Assembly: GCA_029564115.1 (NCBI GenBank)
Contig: JAKQQP010000146.1
Coordinates: 1 to 51,301 of the forward strand
DNA from: Candidatus Rifleibacteriota bacterium
GTDB lineage: Bacteria > Riflebacteria > Ozemobacteria > Ozemobacterales > Ozemobacteraceae
Direction: 5' to 3'
DNA length: 51,301 nt
In this document: piece by piece, positions 34,401-43,453 of the stretch
How the letters are laid out: each line of letters begins with the position of its first letter
Position numbering within the stretch: the first letter of the stretch is position 1
Translations under genes and position numbers: made by a program
Notes under the pieces: model-generated
What the model was told of the DNA's origin: nothing
Databases searched by the model: none
Seen by the model: only the letters and a program-made list of their open reading frames with translations

Positions 34401-34835
34401 TCATTCCACCAGTACAAGATTGAACTGCATGGAATAACATGAATTACGACCGGCCTCTTTGATGATCTTGAAGCCATCAGTGAGAACCGCGACCGGAGTG
34501 AGTTTCTGGCGCATCTGATCCTGGGTTGGATACAGATGCCCAGCCCCATCATCTTCGGTGTCTTCGTTCAACATGAAATCCTCTACAGTTATCTGCAGCT
34601 TATCTTTAAAGACAGAGAATTTCAAGTCAAACAAACCGGGGTTTTTCTGGTAGGAAACCTCAATAGAGCCAGTCAATGCCTTCTCAAGAGCATTTCGAAT
34701 TCTTTCTCTGGAATCGTCACTCACTGAAAAGTGGTCACAGATTCCTTCGAGGGTCAGAAGCGCATTGCCCAGATAGCACTTATCTGCCGGTATGCGCATA
34801 TGAAGCGAAAGCTCGTCTTGTCGACCTGAATACAT
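34401..34835 (-). CDS. RsbW/SpoIIAB-like HATPase protein, degenerate ATP site
   Basis: 144 residues from ATG 34835 with GAGG six bases upstream. The pattern is that of anti-sigma-factor-type HATPases: LHMRIPADKCYLGNALLTLEGICDHFSV at the start in parts, an N-box-like RERIRNALEKALTGSIEVSY, a strand FSVFKDKLQITVEDF, and GFKIIKEAGRNSCYSMQFNLVL at the end. The DxGxGF and GxGL boxes that hold ATP are absent (EDFMLNEDTEDD and LTDGFKII instead), so kinase activity is doubtful and it may act by binding only. It lies between ptsN and ndk under the sigma-54 promoter. It could instead be a partner-switch regulator of unknown target. Confidence 0.7.
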   Translation of the reverse strand: MYSGRQDELSLHMRIPADKCYLGNALLTLEGICDHFSVSDDSRERIRNALEKALTGSIEVSYQKNPGLFDLKFSVFKDKLQITVEDFMLNEDTEDDGAGHLYPTQDQMRQKLTPVAVLTDGFKIIKEAGRNSCYSMQFNLVLVE

Positions 34836-34877
34836 TAACGACCTCACAAAGTTTGCATCGAGAATCAGAACAGTAAA

Positions 34878-35327
34878 TCACTCTTTGGCAGCGATGATTT
34901 TGATAACTTCTTCTTTGGTAGTGGCTTTTTTGAGGTCTTCAATGAGATCCTGATACCGCAGCAGTCTGGAAATACGGGCAAGCAGTTTCAAATAAAGGCT
35001 TCCAGATTCAACAGGAGCTGCGAGAAGGAAAATCAGGTGAACGGGATCGCCATCGACAGAATTAAAATCAATACCGGGGGCTGATCTTGCAAATGCAATT
35101 GAAACTTCATTCACGGTGTTGGCGCGAGCATGAGGAATCGCAATTCCGGCACCAATCGCGGTGCTGCCAAGCTTTTCGCGTTCGAGCACAGCACTGACAA
35201 AATGACCATGGTCACTGACTCTGCCGGAGCCGCACAGCATGCTGGAAAGTTTATCAATGGCAGTAACCTTGTCATTGACGTCCAGTTGCAGATCGATAAA
35301 GCTGTCCTGAAGTAATTCTGATATCAT
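34878..35327 (-). CDS. ptsN: PTS EIIA domain protein, PtsN-type
   Basis: 149 residues, single fructose/nitrogen-type EIIA domain (PTS_EIIA_2). Phosphorylated on His66 in GAGIAIPHARA. Other marks: AVLEREKLGSTAIG, PVHLIFLLAAP, SLYLKLLARISRLL. In proteobacteria PtsN is regulatory and linked to sigma-54. No transporter or PTS genes are nearby here, which supports a regulatory role. GAGGAG eight bases before ATG; a sigma-54 promoter is about 45 bases upstream. A plain sugar EIIA cannot be excluded. Confidence 0.93.
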   Translation of the reverse strand: MISELLQDSFIDLQLDVNDKVTAIDKLSSMLCGSGRVSDHGHFVSAVLEREKLGSTAIGAGIAIPHARANTVNEVSIAFARSAPGIDFNSVDGDPVHLIFLLAAPVESGSLYLKLLARISRLLRYQDLIEDLKKATTKEEVIKIIAAKE

Positions 35328-35370
35328 AGCTGTTTCTCCTCGCCTGATGAGCTTATTTAACTATTACTTA

Positions 35371-35387
35371 CGCATAATTTGTGCCAA
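35371..35387 (-). promoter_or_regulatory. Sigma-54 promoter of ptsN operon
   Basis: Minus strand TTGGCACAAATTATGCG: GG-N10-GC spacing with a perfect TTGGCAC -24 element and ATGC at -12. Its GC is about 45 bases before the ptsN ATG, so transcription would begin near 35360. Confidence 0.75.
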
Positions 35388-35442
35388 TTCTAAATCTTAC
35401 CTTAACCTGCTTTGATAATGCTTTATATATGATTACTTCATT

Positions 35443-35476
35443 GTGCATTTTTTGCACGAAGGGTACAACGGTGCAA
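35443..35476. promoter_or_regulatory. Candidate enhancer: TGCAC/GTGCA half-sites
   Basis: GTGCA (35443-35447), TGCAC (35453-35457) and GTGCA (35471-35475): two nested inverted repeats. They lie about 85-115 bases upstream of the predicted start, the usual place for NtrC-family activators. NtrC sites are built from TGCAC-N7-GTGCA; here the spacing is 5 and 13, so this is similar but not identical. Confidence 0.55.
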
Positions 35477-35546
35477 ATATAACACATTTTTTTGTTTTTA
35501 CTCAGTGAATATTTTACACTCTCGACAAAATCCTGAAATTTCTTTA

Positions 35547-36938
35547 TCAATCTGAAGATTCGAGATCGTGTTTTTTGAGCTGATGGCGCAGAGCGAATCG
35601 GGTCAGCCCCAGAATGTCGGCAGCCTTACTCTTTTTACCTTCCACCTCCTGCATAACTTCGACAACAATCTTTTTTTCGACCGAGTCGATATATTCTTTA
35701 AAATTGAAACCGGCTTTTTGCCAGGGCTTGCAATCTACCTGATCAAATGAAACGTAGTCCATATCAACATTCTTTTTGAGTTCCTCAGGCAAACTGGCCG
35801 GGCGAATCAAATTCGAGGTCTCGAGCAGTGTGGCACGCTCGATGATGTTTCTAAGTTCGCGCACGTTGCCAGGAAAATTATAGCTGTCGAGAATTTTGAT
35901 CGTGTCTTCCCTGAAACCGCCAATATCTTTTGAAAATTCTTTGCGAAATTCTTCAAGAAAATTTTTGGCAAGAAGAAGAATGTCGTCACGGCGCTCACGT
36001 AACGGCGGCAGATTGATGGTAAAAACGTTGAGACGATAAAACAGGTCCTGGCGCAGTTTCCCGTCTTCGATATTTTTTTCGAGATCAGCATTGGTAGCAG
36101 ATATGATACGAACATCAACGTGAATATCTGTTGTGCCACCGACACGACGAAACTTGCGCTCCTGAAGAACGCGCAACAGCTTGACCTGCAAAGAAGGATC
36201 GAGGTCACCTATTTCGTCAAGAAACAGAGTGCCACCATTTGCCAGTTCAAACAGGCCCTTTTTCTGTTTCTGGGCATCGGTAAATGCTCCTTTTTCGTGA
36301 CCGAACAATTCAGATTCAAGAAGAGTGCTGCTCACTGCAGCGGCATTGACGTCGATAAACGGCTTGTCGGCTCTGGTACTCTGAAAATGTATCTGGCGAG
36401 CCACCAGCTCTTTCCCGGTTCCGGATTCGCCTCTGATGAGAACAGTCGTGCGATCGGTGCGCGCCGCCATGGCGATGTGCTCACGCAGTTGCTTCATCTT
36501 CTGGTTTTCACCGAGAATTCTGGAAAACTGGTTCTCAAGGCGTTCCTGATAGTGGTGCAACTGGCTTTTGACCAGGTTGGCCTGAACTATCTTCCTGATG
36601 AGAAGACTTACTTCCTCGAGACTGTATGGTTTCGAAAGATAGTCAAAAGCCCCTCGCTTCATGGCACTGACCGCAGTCTCGACATCTCCGAATGCAGTCA
36701 TGATAACGACAATTACATCAGGATCGATCCTGGTTGCCTCAAGAAGCAGGTCCAGCCCGTTGCTGTCCGGTAGACGCACATCGAGCAGCACGATATCACC
36801 ACCGTGCTGTTTGAAATGGCTTAAAAAGTCCCGGCCGTTTTCAAAGGCCGTTACACTGTATCCTTCACTTTCGAGAGCCTCTTTGAGAGTCCATCGAATC
36901 ATTTCCTCATCATCTACAACAAGAATATCTATTGCCAT
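35547..36938 (-). CDS. NtrC-family sigma-54-dependent response regulator
   Basis: 463 residues: receiver 1-120 (DD at 9-10, phospho-Asp53 in [11 protein letters not shown], Lys in YLSKPYS), AAA+ domain about 145-380 (Walker A GESGTGKE, sigma-54 loop GAFTDA where the family usually has GAFTGA, Walker [11 protein letters not shown], arginine finger region [18 protein letters not shown] in parts) and a Fis-type helix-turn-helix at the end ([22 protein letters not shown]). No cognate kinase is adjacent; the gene follows the HEAT/cyclase-like gene by three bases and ends 160 bases before the sigma-54 promoter of ptsN. GAFTDA is a tolerated variant in some members. Confidence 0.96.
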   Translation of the reverse strand: MAIDILVVDDEEMIRWTLKEALESEGYSVTAFENGRDFLSHFKQHGGDIVLLDVRLPDSNGLDLLLEATRIDPDVIVVIMTAFGDVETAVSAMKRGAFDYLSKPYSLEEVSLLIRKIVQANLVKSQLHHYQERLENQFSRILGENQKMKQLREHIAMAARTDRTTVLIRGESGTGKELVARQIHFQSTRADKPFIDVNAAAVSSTLLESELFGHEKGAFTDAQKQKKGLFELANGGTLFLDEIGDLDPSLQVKLLRVLQERKFRRVGGTTDIHVDVRIISATNADLEKNIEDGKLRQDLFYRLNVFTINLPPLRERRDDILLLAKNFLEEFRKEFSKDIGGFREDTIKILDSYNFPGNVRELRNIIERATLLETSNLIRPASLPEELKKNVDMDYVSFDQVDCKPWQKAGFNFKEYIDSVEKKIVVEVMQEVEGKKSKAADILGLTRFALRHQLKKHDLESSD

Positions 36939-36941
36939 TGA

Positions 36942-38597
36942 TCAACTCACCAAACCGGCGCGTCTAACAGCCTCCACGATAAAAGGCCGTATTTTTTCGC
37001 CTGAATTTTTAAACATGGTCAGAAAACATTGGTAGAGAATTTTACTGCGACTATTTTCGAGCCTTCTCAGAATATGCCTCTGCAGATCGATATCCTGATC
37101 GGCAAACGCACTTACCACCGTCTTCACGGTATTTTCGGTCTCAATCGCCAGCAATTCTTCAGCTGCCACTTTTCTTGTACGTTTACTGAGGTCGCCAAGC
37201 AGCTCTGTCAGGTTTTCCACGTATTGTTTTTTGGCAGTTTCCTTAAAAAAGACGCCATTCACAGCTGCCTTAACACAACCATCAGGGTCGTTGAGCAGAG
37301 GCTCAAGGTGTCGCAGAGCATCTTTGCCGGCAAGTTTATATATGGCTCGGGTAGCAGAAAGGCGCACTTTCCAATTCGCCTCTTTCGTTGAACCAAGCAC
37401 GACCGGAACCATCTCGTTACTGCCAATGGCGGCAAAGGCATCGATAATAGCACTGCGGAAGTTTGGATCCTGGGTTTCCGGGAACATACGTTTCAGAAGA
37501 CCCAGCGAGTGAGGAGTTCCGATGACTTTTACCGTTTCAAGAGCTTCGACCGCAACTTTTTCTTCGGGGTCAGAAAGAAGTTCTATAAGGGTTTGCAGGT
37601 TGTCGTCAAGATTAAGGTATCTGTAGGCAATCGCGACGGCTCTCCTGGCATTGGCGTCTTTGCTGGCCGTAAAAGAGGCTATTTCTTCTGGCTTGTTCCA
37701 GCCAACCAGCTCATAGACAGGAATAGCGGGCAGTGGTGACCGCAGCTTGATTGGCTTCCATTCGCGGAAATCAAAAAGTGGAATGGCCACTTTGTAAATA
37801 TCGGTATCGACGTAGATAGAAAAGTCTTTTGCAGCTTCAGCAAGGGTTTCAGCCAGATATGAGGGTTTACCCACCCAGCCGGGCAAGGCAGAAATGCCAC
37901 GATTGATCTTCAGCATACGACCCATGGAGAGGCCGACAGCAACGCGGGCTTTTCCTTCACGCAAAACTTCGTCTGCTTCAAGAGTCTTTTTAAATCTCGA
38001 CACAACCTCAAATGCAACTACCAGAGCTTCGAAAAGCGGGTCGTCGCGGCCCTCGTCACGCCCGAAAAACCAGAGGCGGTCGAGTTGAGAACCAGAGTAA
38101 GAAGAAAATGGAAACGAAAATTCTTTTTCAAAAACCTTTTCGGCAAGCTGAACCAGCTTCAGAAAGCGTTCGCTGTCGGAAAGAACCTCTTCGGGAAAAC
38201 GAAGCTGAACAGAAGCCACAACCATCTGACTCTCGTCAACAGAAACGGGCAGGGGCAAGCGCTGGTCGAGAGACACCCGCAGACGCAGATCGTCTTCGCT
38301 GCCGGATTCAACCAGCTGCAGCCGATCAGATGGCTCTACCCTGGGAATCTGGCGAACCTGTGCCGGCACTTTTTCTTTTTCGACAGTTACGGTTTTAGGC
38401 GGCGGCGACACGGCGACCTCGGGTTGTGCAGCGGCAGGCAGTTCTTCTGTGCCGACAGCCGGAGAATCTTCGTTCACCTGAGGAGTGGTTTCGTCATTGA
38501 GAAATCCTTCTTCTTCTTCGTGATCATCGAGAGAAAACATCACAAAAACAAGCAGGAAAATAACGACAACAATAACGATTATCAAAATTGAATTCAT
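36942..38597 (-). CDS. Membrane-anchored HEAT-repeat protein with degenerate class III cyclase domain
   Basis: 551 residues. One N-terminal membrane helix (ILIIVIVVVIFLLVFVMFSL), an acidic linker, a Pro-rich part to about 90, then about 125-300 a region like a class III adenylate/guanylate cyclase: SQLDRLWFFGRDEGRDD in the place of the GDG turn, LFEALVVAFEVVSRF, ARVAVGLSMGRML, PGWVGKPSYLAETLAEAAKDFSIYVDT in parts, PIPVYELVG-type end. The two metal-binding Asp are missing (ASVQLRFP and QLDRLWFF at those places), so it is probably a pseudo-cyclase that binds but does not convert nucleotide. From 300 to 551 run HEAT repeats (LIELLSDPEEKVAVEALETVKVIG, LEPLLNDPDGCVKAAV and similar). It directly precedes the NtrC-type regulator. 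Confidence 0.8.
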   Translation of the reverse strand: MNSILIIVIVVVIFLLVFVMFSLDDHEEEEGFLNDETTPQVNEDSPAVGTEELPAAAQPEVAVSPPPKTVTVEKEKVPAQVRQIPRVEPSDRLQLVESGSEDDLRLRVSLDQRLPLPVSVDESQMVVASVQLRFPEEVLSDSERFLKLVQLAEKVFEKEFSFPFSSYSGSQLDRLWFFGRDEGRDDPLFEALVVAFEVVSRFKKTLEADEVLREGKARVAVGLSMGRMLKINRGISALPGWVGKPSYLAETLAEAAKDFSIYVDTDIYKVAIPLFDFREWKPIKLRSPLPAIPVYELVGWNKPEEIASFTASKDANARRAVAIAYRYLNLDDNLQTLIELLSDPEEKVAVEALETVKVIGTPHSLGLLKRMFPETQDPNFRSAIIDAFAAIGSNEMVPVVLGSTKEANWKVRLSATRAIYKLAGKDALRHLEPLLNDPDGCVKAAVNGVFFKETAKKQYVENLTELLGDLSKRTRKVAAEELLAIETENTVKTVVSAFADQDIDLQRHILRRLENSRSKILYQCFLTMFKNSGEKIRPFIVEAVRRAGLVS

Positions 38598-38609
38598 CTT
38601 GCTTCCTTT

Positions 38610-39497
38610 TTATTTACGGTAGCCAAACCGCTCGATCCACTGCTCATCACGGCGCCAGTTTGCTCTGACTTTTATCCACAGCTGTAAAAAAATATCACGT
38701 CCAAGCAGGCTGTTCAACCTTTGTCTTGCAACCTGCCCGATCTTCTTTATTCCTTCACCGCTTTTTCCGATGATAATTTTTTTATGTCCTTCCTTCTCGA
38801 CATAAAGATTGGCTTCGACAAAGGTTTTGCCGTTTTCTCTTTCGCAGAATTGCTCAACCTGAACGGCAAGAGAATGCGGGACTTCTTGATAAAAGTTCTG
38901 CAGAACTACTTCCCGGATCACTTCTTCAACGATTTCTCTTTCGCTCTGGTTTGTGTAATAGTCTGCATCATAAGCATGCGGCCCTTCAGGAACAGCTCGG
39001 CGCAACGCTTTCAAAAGCGGCGCAAAACCCTCGGCGTTTTTGGCAGACAGGGCAAAAATTTTGTCAAAGGGGTAAAATTCGCTGTAAAGTTTCACGGCAA
39101 ATTCTACTTTATCGGGCTCGACGATATCTGTTTTGTTGAGAACAAGAAACATCGGCATGCCACTTTCAGGGTTCAGCTGCGACAAATAGGCTTTGTCTTC
39201 TTCGTGCCTGATGTCGGCAAGGTCTACCAGATACATGCCAGCCTGCAGACCTTTGACTGTGGCAAGAATTTCTTCGTGCATAAAGGCGTCGAGTTTGTTT
39301 TTGACGGTGTGCAAACCGGGAGTATCACAAAAAACCAGCTGGCATTCATCTTTGGTAAGTATGCCAAGAATACGTTTTCGCGTAGTCTGCGGGCGCTTAG
39401 AAACGATCGAAACTCTTTCTCCGACAATAGCGTTCACCAGAGTAGATTTGCCGGCATTTGCCCGGCCAAAAACTCCAATTGCACCAAATTTGGTCAT
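38610..39497 (-). CDS. era: GTPase Era
   Basis: 295 residues from ATG 39497. GTPase that binds the 3' end of 16S rRNA in 30S assembly. G1 GRANAGKST, G2 region RPQTTRKRILGI, G3 DTPG, G4 NKTD, and a C-terminal KH domain (GHKKIIIGKSGEGIKKIG, LWIKVRANWRRDE, ending FGYRK). A longer frame to 39632 would add a tail overlapping the upstream gene, but MTKFGAIG is the family start and AGGGA precedes it. The stop of the upstream gene is one base away. Confidence 0.97.
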   Translation of the reverse strand: MTKFGAIGVFGRANAGKSTLVNAIVGERVSIVSKRPQTTRKRILGILTKDECQLVFCDTPGLHTVKNKLDAFMHEEILATVKGLQAGMYLVDLADIRHEEDKAYLSQLNPESGMPMFLVLNKTDIVEPDKVEFAVKLYSEFYPFDKIFALSAKNAEGFAPLLKALRRAVPEGPHAYDADYYTNQSEREIVEEVIREVVLQNFYQEVPHSLAVQVEQFCERENGKTFVEANLYVEKEGHKKIIIGKSGEGIKKIGQVARQRLNSLLGRDIFLQLWIKVRANWRRDEQWIERFGYRK

Positions 39498-39498
39498 A

Positions 39499-41334
39499 TT
39501 ATCCCTGCTTTCCGAGGTTTTCTGTTGGGGAAGCCGTTGCAGGCTTAACGACAGCAGATGCCGGCTTTTCGTCTTCGCCGTTAAACGATAGTTTATGAAT
39601 CGGAGACACGACCTGAACCCAAATCTGGCCATTTCTGGGGAAAAGGTATTCTGTGCCAGTCATGTCTTTGTAAGTGGTCAAGCTTTGCGGGCTGGCTTTA
39701 TGCCAGGTAACCCCGGTTCTGCGGCCATTTTCAAGAACCCATGCCTGACCGTTGCCGATAAAACTTATTTCCTGTCGACCGGCAGCATCTACGGTTTTCA
39801 TAGAAGCAACCTGGATTATAACCACCGAAGCCTTCAATGGCTGCTGGCTCTCGCGATCGACGTGAAGGACTCCATTCATGTAACGTTGATAGAAGCCATT
39901 TTCAAACTTGATATCGAGAGTGTAATTCCCGTGATAACGTATTTTTGCTGCTTCGACCGCTTCTGCATCAGGCGACAATGCTCTTGTCCCGCGGTTGATC
40001 AGTATGGGCTGGGTCGCCACCCGCATCGATATCTTTTCAGACATGAAGTCATAAAGGCTCTGCCCTTTGCTGTAGAGGTTGTGAGGCGCTTTTCTGGTTT
40101 TGTCACGATAAAAGGGCTGACCGTATTTTATTTCATCGATCGAGTTAATTTTGCTTTTGGAAATATAAGCATAGCCCATCGGGCTACCGCCACAATGAAC
40201 GTAAAGAGCTCCTATCTCAAGAGCCCTGTCGACAAAATACTCACGACAACTGCGCACCGGGCCCAAAACACCGGGCAAACGGGTATAAATTGCCATGAAT
40301 CTCGTTATTCCACCTTCAACCGGCATCTCATAGATAATATCGGCCTGATCGAGGCCGCTTTGTGGACGAGACTGGTTGTGATTTTCAATCATTACCGCCA
40401 GAGGACGCAGCACTGACGAAGCAGAGGAAACTGCAGGCGCTGCAGCTGAAGCAGAAGCTACCATTGCAACCGGCACGGAAGGCGGCGTGGAAACCGGCAT
40501 TGAAGCTGGCGCTGGAACCGTGGCAGAAGCGGGCATCGGAGCCGTCGCAACGGTTACAGTTTTTTCAACCGGCTTTACCACGGGCATAGAGGCTGCTGCC
40601 GTCACCTGATTTTCTTTGGTCACAGACTTCGGCTTTGCGGTCGAAGAGGCAGAAGCAATGTTATTTTGCAGTTCCTTCAATGGCCTGGTGGTCATGGCAT
40701 TTTCGGGAACATTCGGAGCAGAAGCTACCTGGGGCTGGGGCTGCGGTTCTGGCATGGGAGCTACCACAACCGGAGTTTTGACAAGATCCGGGCGCGGTGG
40801 CAGATGTGCTACGGCGCTGGCTGTCTTTGTAGAGGGAGCCGGTGCCAGAGTTCGCATACCGATTGAATCAAAATAGATTTTGTCATGAACTTTCGCTGGG
40901 GCGCCGGCAATATTCTCATTCGGAGCCGGAACAACAGTGACAGAAGTGCTTGCGCCACTTAGTACAGGCCCGGTCACAGGCCTTAACCTGGGCAGCAAAA
41001 CAGCGTGCAACTGCCTCGTTTCAGCAAAAATAATGTTCAGCTTTTTCAGATAGTGGTATTTAAGCGGAGTGTCGAGCTGAGCAAAGCTGTCTATTCTCGA
41101 ATTAATGAAGTTGAGAAAGGCATCGAGACGGCTGCGAGCATCGGGATCACCCAGCAATTGTGACTGCGAATCAGGTGCAAGAGCACGCTTCATTTCGAGG
41201 TTCATCAGACTGATAGTATCGCGCAGTTCAAAATATTGCCTTACTTCCTCGATGGTGCCCTGACTGTAACCGGTGGCAGGAGGCAGCAACAGCAATGACA
41301 AAATCAGCAGGCTGGCGGTAAATATTCTGTTCAT
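39499..41334 (-). CDS. DUF3048 (YerB-like) exported protein
   Basis: 611 residues from ATG 41334 with AGGAAAGG upstream. Sec signal peptide MNRIFTASLLILSLLLLP, cleavage near YSQ. Residues about 25-110 are helical (EVRQYFELRD...), then a long low-complexity linker rich in Pro, Ala, Val and Thr (about 180-310), then the DUF3048 domain from RPLAVMIENHNQSRPQSG to the end (DQADIIYEMPVEGGITRF, GPVRSCREYFVDRALEIG, APHNLYSKGQSLYDF, FNGEDEKP). This domain is best known from the B. subtilis lipoprotein YerB; its role is unknown. No lipobox here. It lies 16 bases downstream of DUF502. Confidence 0.9.
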   Translation of the reverse strand: MNRIFTASLLILSLLLLPPATGYSQGTIEEVRQYFELRDTISLMNLEMKRALAPDSQSQLLGDPDARSRLDAFLNFINSRIDSFAQLDTPLKYHYLKKLNIIFAETRQLHAVLLPRLRPVTGPVLSGASTSVTVVPAPNENIAGAPAKVHDKIYFDSIGMRTLAPAPSTKTASAVAHLPPRPDLVKTPVVVAPMPEPQPQPQVASAPNVPENAMTTRPLKELQNNIASASSTAKPKSVTKENQVTAAASMPVVKPVEKTVTVATAPMPASATVPAPASMPVSTPPSVPVAMVASASAAAPAVSSASSVLRPLAVMIENHNQSRPQSGLDQADIIYEMPVEGGITRFMAIYTRLPGVLGPVRSCREYFVDRALEIGALYVHCGGSPMGYAYISKSKINSIDEIKYGQPFYRDKTRKAPHNLYSKGQSLYDFMSEKISMRVATQPILINRGTRALSPDAEAVEAAKIRYHGNYTLDIKFENGFYQRYMNGVLHVDRESQQPLKASVVIIQVASMKTVDAAGRQEISFIGNGQAWVLENGRRTGVTWHKASPQSLTTYKDMTGTEYLFPRNGQIWVQVVSPIHKLSFNGEDEKPASAVVKPATASPTENLGKQG

Positions 41335-41350
41335 GAACCTTTCCTCACAT

Positions 41351-42061
41351 TCAATGTGGAATGACAAAATCTTCGGCAGACTCTTCGCTGGGGCGCTCAG
41401 GCAATTTGGCAGGCTGCACGAGCCCACCGGAAATAACTACCTTCATCGCATCCTCGATATCCATATGCGTATCAATAAGTTTTTTTTTGCTGATAATTAA
41501 AAGAAATCCGGAGGTTGGGTTCGGAGTGGTTGGCACAAAAATCGAAACCATATCATCATCGATGCGATCAGATTTATTTGGCAAAACAAAATCTGCGGTA
41601 ACAAAACCAAGAACCCAGCTGTCTTCTTTCGGGTATTCAAGCATCACGACTCTTTTGAATTCGCCGCGGTTGTTGCGCATAATAACGGCAGAAACCTGCT
41701 TGATGCCATTATAAAGAGATCTTACTACCGGAATCTGCTCAAGTGAAGCATCGATACCATCTATCAACCGCCGACCGAAGTAATTTTGAGCAATAATGCC
41801 AACAGTGACACAAATTGTTGCCGTTAAGAACAGCCCCATACCCGGGATGCGGTAACCTAAAAAACGACTGACTGCGACACCCAGAATTCCATCGGTGATC
41901 TGAAATATCGCATACATTATATACAGAGTCACGACAAACGGAACCAGCACCAAAACCCCGGTAAGCAGGTATTTTCGAACCTGCCCGAGAAGTTCGTTCA
42001 GCTTCAGCCCGGCATTCTCGAGAGTATGGTTGAGTCGTTCGTGTTCGATCGGCAGCTTCAT
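41351..42061 (-). CDS. DUF502 membrane protein
   Basis: 236 residues. Two N-terminal membrane helices (GVLVLVPFVVTLYIMYAIF and FLTATICVTVGIIAQNYFG) with the DUF502 motif around IPVVRSLYNGIKQV and VFVPTTPNPTSGFLL. Family function is unknown; it occurs in bacteria and plants. It sits between corC and the DUF3048 gene. Confidence 0.93.
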   Translation of the reverse strand: MKLPIEHERLNHTLENAGLKLNELLGQVRKYLLTGVLVLVPFVVTLYIMYAIFQITDGILGVAVSRFLGYRIPGMGLFLTATICVTVGIIAQNYFGRRLIDGIDASLEQIPVVRSLYNGIKQVSAVIMRNNRGEFKRVVMLEYPKEDSWVLGFVTADFVLPNKSDRIDDDMVSIFVPTTPNPTSGFLLIISKKKLIDTHMDIEDAMKVVISGGLVQPAKLPERPSEESAEDFVIPH

Positions 42062-42103
42062 AATATAAAGTATTCTACGCTATCGCAGCACATCTGGCTA
42101 GAG

Positions 42104-43423
42104 TTAATCACGCCCAGGTTCGGTATATTCAGAAATTCCGGGTTTCATAGTGAATCTGACACGCAAAATACGGTTTCCTTTAATTTCTGTGATCTGGAAA
42201 ACACCCTGAGGCTGCTCAAAAATTTCGCCACGCTGCGGTATTCGGCCAAGCTTTTCAAGAACAAAGCCACCAACAGTTTCTGAATCTTCATAATCAAATT
42301 CACAATCCAGCTCGGCTTCAAGATCGCTGATGCTGAACCTGGCATCGACACTGTAAACGTTTTCATCGATGCGGGTGAGGGGTTCCTGCTCTTCGAGATC
42401 GTATTCATCGACGATTTCGCCAACGATTTCTTCAAGCAGATCTTCTATGGTAACAAGCCCTGAAACTCCGCCATACTCATCGACTACCATCGCCAGATGC
42501 TGCTTGCGCTTCTGAAACTCGCTCAAAAGGTCATCGAGCTTTTTGGTTTCGGGTACAAAAAATGGCGGGCGCAGCAGTTTAAAAAGATCGTAGGACTGCT
42601 GTATTTCGTCGAGCTTGATCAAAACGTCTTTGACGTAAAGAATTCCGAGAATTTTATCCATGCTGCCATCAAAAACCGGAAAGCGGGAATGGCCATCTTC
42701 GCGAATAAAATGCAACAAATCCTGAAGGTTTGTGTTAATCGGCATGGCAATCACGTCAGGGCGCGGAACCATGACTTCTCTTACAAGCGTATCGCCAAAC
42801 TCAAAAACCGAATTGATCATTTCTTTTTCATCGTGTTCGATGATACCGGCCTCTTCACCAAGAGTCACATAACTGTCGATTTCCTCGATGGTGGAAGAAC
42901 AGCCCAAAAGACTGTTCCAGTCTGAGTAACGCGGGACGACCTTTTTGTTGAGCCAGATCATAATGGCTGCCAGAGGATAAACCACTGCCAGGAAAAGTCG
43001 CAAAGGTCTGATAACCAGTCTGGAGAACTTGTAACCACCGAACAAGGCGACCGTTTTAGGTATGATCTCGCCACAAACGAAGATAATGGTGGATAGAAGC
43101 AGGATTGCCAAACCGACACAAAGCCAGGCGGAATATCCGGTGTATGCTGAGATATCCGGCTGAGACTGCCATCTCAAGATAAAGCTTATGGCCAGAGCAA
43201 CGGCAGAAACGTTGAACAAAGTCTTTCCCATCAGCAGAGAAACCAGAAGCCGCTGCTTGTCAGCGATAACCTTCAAAATTTCGCTGGCTCGGCTGTCACC
43301 GTCTGATTCGTGGCGTTTCAGGCGCAATGGTGAAAGTGAAAAATACGCAGTCTCAGTTGAAGAAAAAAAGGCCGAAAAAAACAAACAGCCTAGAAATAGC
43401 AATCCCGTTACCGAATCGTCCAT
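42104..43423 (-). CDS. CorC/HlyC-type CNNM-CBS membrane protein
   Basis: 439 residues. CNNM membrane domain (about 1-190, four helices: LLFLGCLFFSAFFSSTETAYFSLSPLRLKRHE in parts; FVCGEIIPKTVALF, the signature CNNM stretch), CBS pair (about 210-340: VREVMVPRPDVIAMP, GILYVKDVL, LAMVVDEYGGVSGLVTIEDLLEEIVGEI) and a C-terminal CorC_HlyC domain. These proteins export or handle Mg2+ or other cations. Position near ybeY, era and phoH is the common one for corC. Confidence 0.95.
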   Translation of the reverse strand: MDDSVTGLLFLGCLFFSAFFSSTETAYFSLSPLRLKRHESDGDSRASEILKVIADKQRLLVSLLMGKTLFNVSAVALAISFILRWQSQPDISAYTGYSAWLCVGLAILLLSTIIFVCGEIIPKTVALFGGYKFSRLVIRPLRLFLAVVYPLAAIMIWLNKKVVPRYSDWNSLLGCSSTIEEIDSYVTLGEEAGIIEHDEKEMINSVFEFGDTLVREVMVPRPDVIAMPINTNLQDLLHFIREDGHSRFPVFDGSMDKILGILYVKDVLIKLDEIQQSYDLFKLLRPPFFVPETKKLDDLLSEFQKRKQHLAMVVDEYGGVSGLVTIEDLLEEIVGEIVDEYDLEEQEPLTRIDENVYSVDARFSISDLEAELDCEFDYEDSETVGGFVLEKLGRIPQRGEIFEQPQGVFQITEIKGNRILRVRFTMKPGISEYTEPGRD

Positions 43424-43453
43424 AATAAAAAAATGCCTGCCTTGTGTTACTGT

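Noticed and set aside
35368..35550. Small 60-residue frame upstream of ptsN
   Set aside because: It runs through the sigma-54 promoter and enhancer half-sites and has no ribosome site or known motif.
39498..39632. N-terminal extension of Era
   Set aside because: Overlaps the DUF3048 gene by its full length; the family start MTKFGAIG is at 39497 with a ribosome site.
41335..41427. Longer start for the DUF3048 protein
   Set aside because: Would bury the signal peptide behind 31 polar residues and overlap DUF502.
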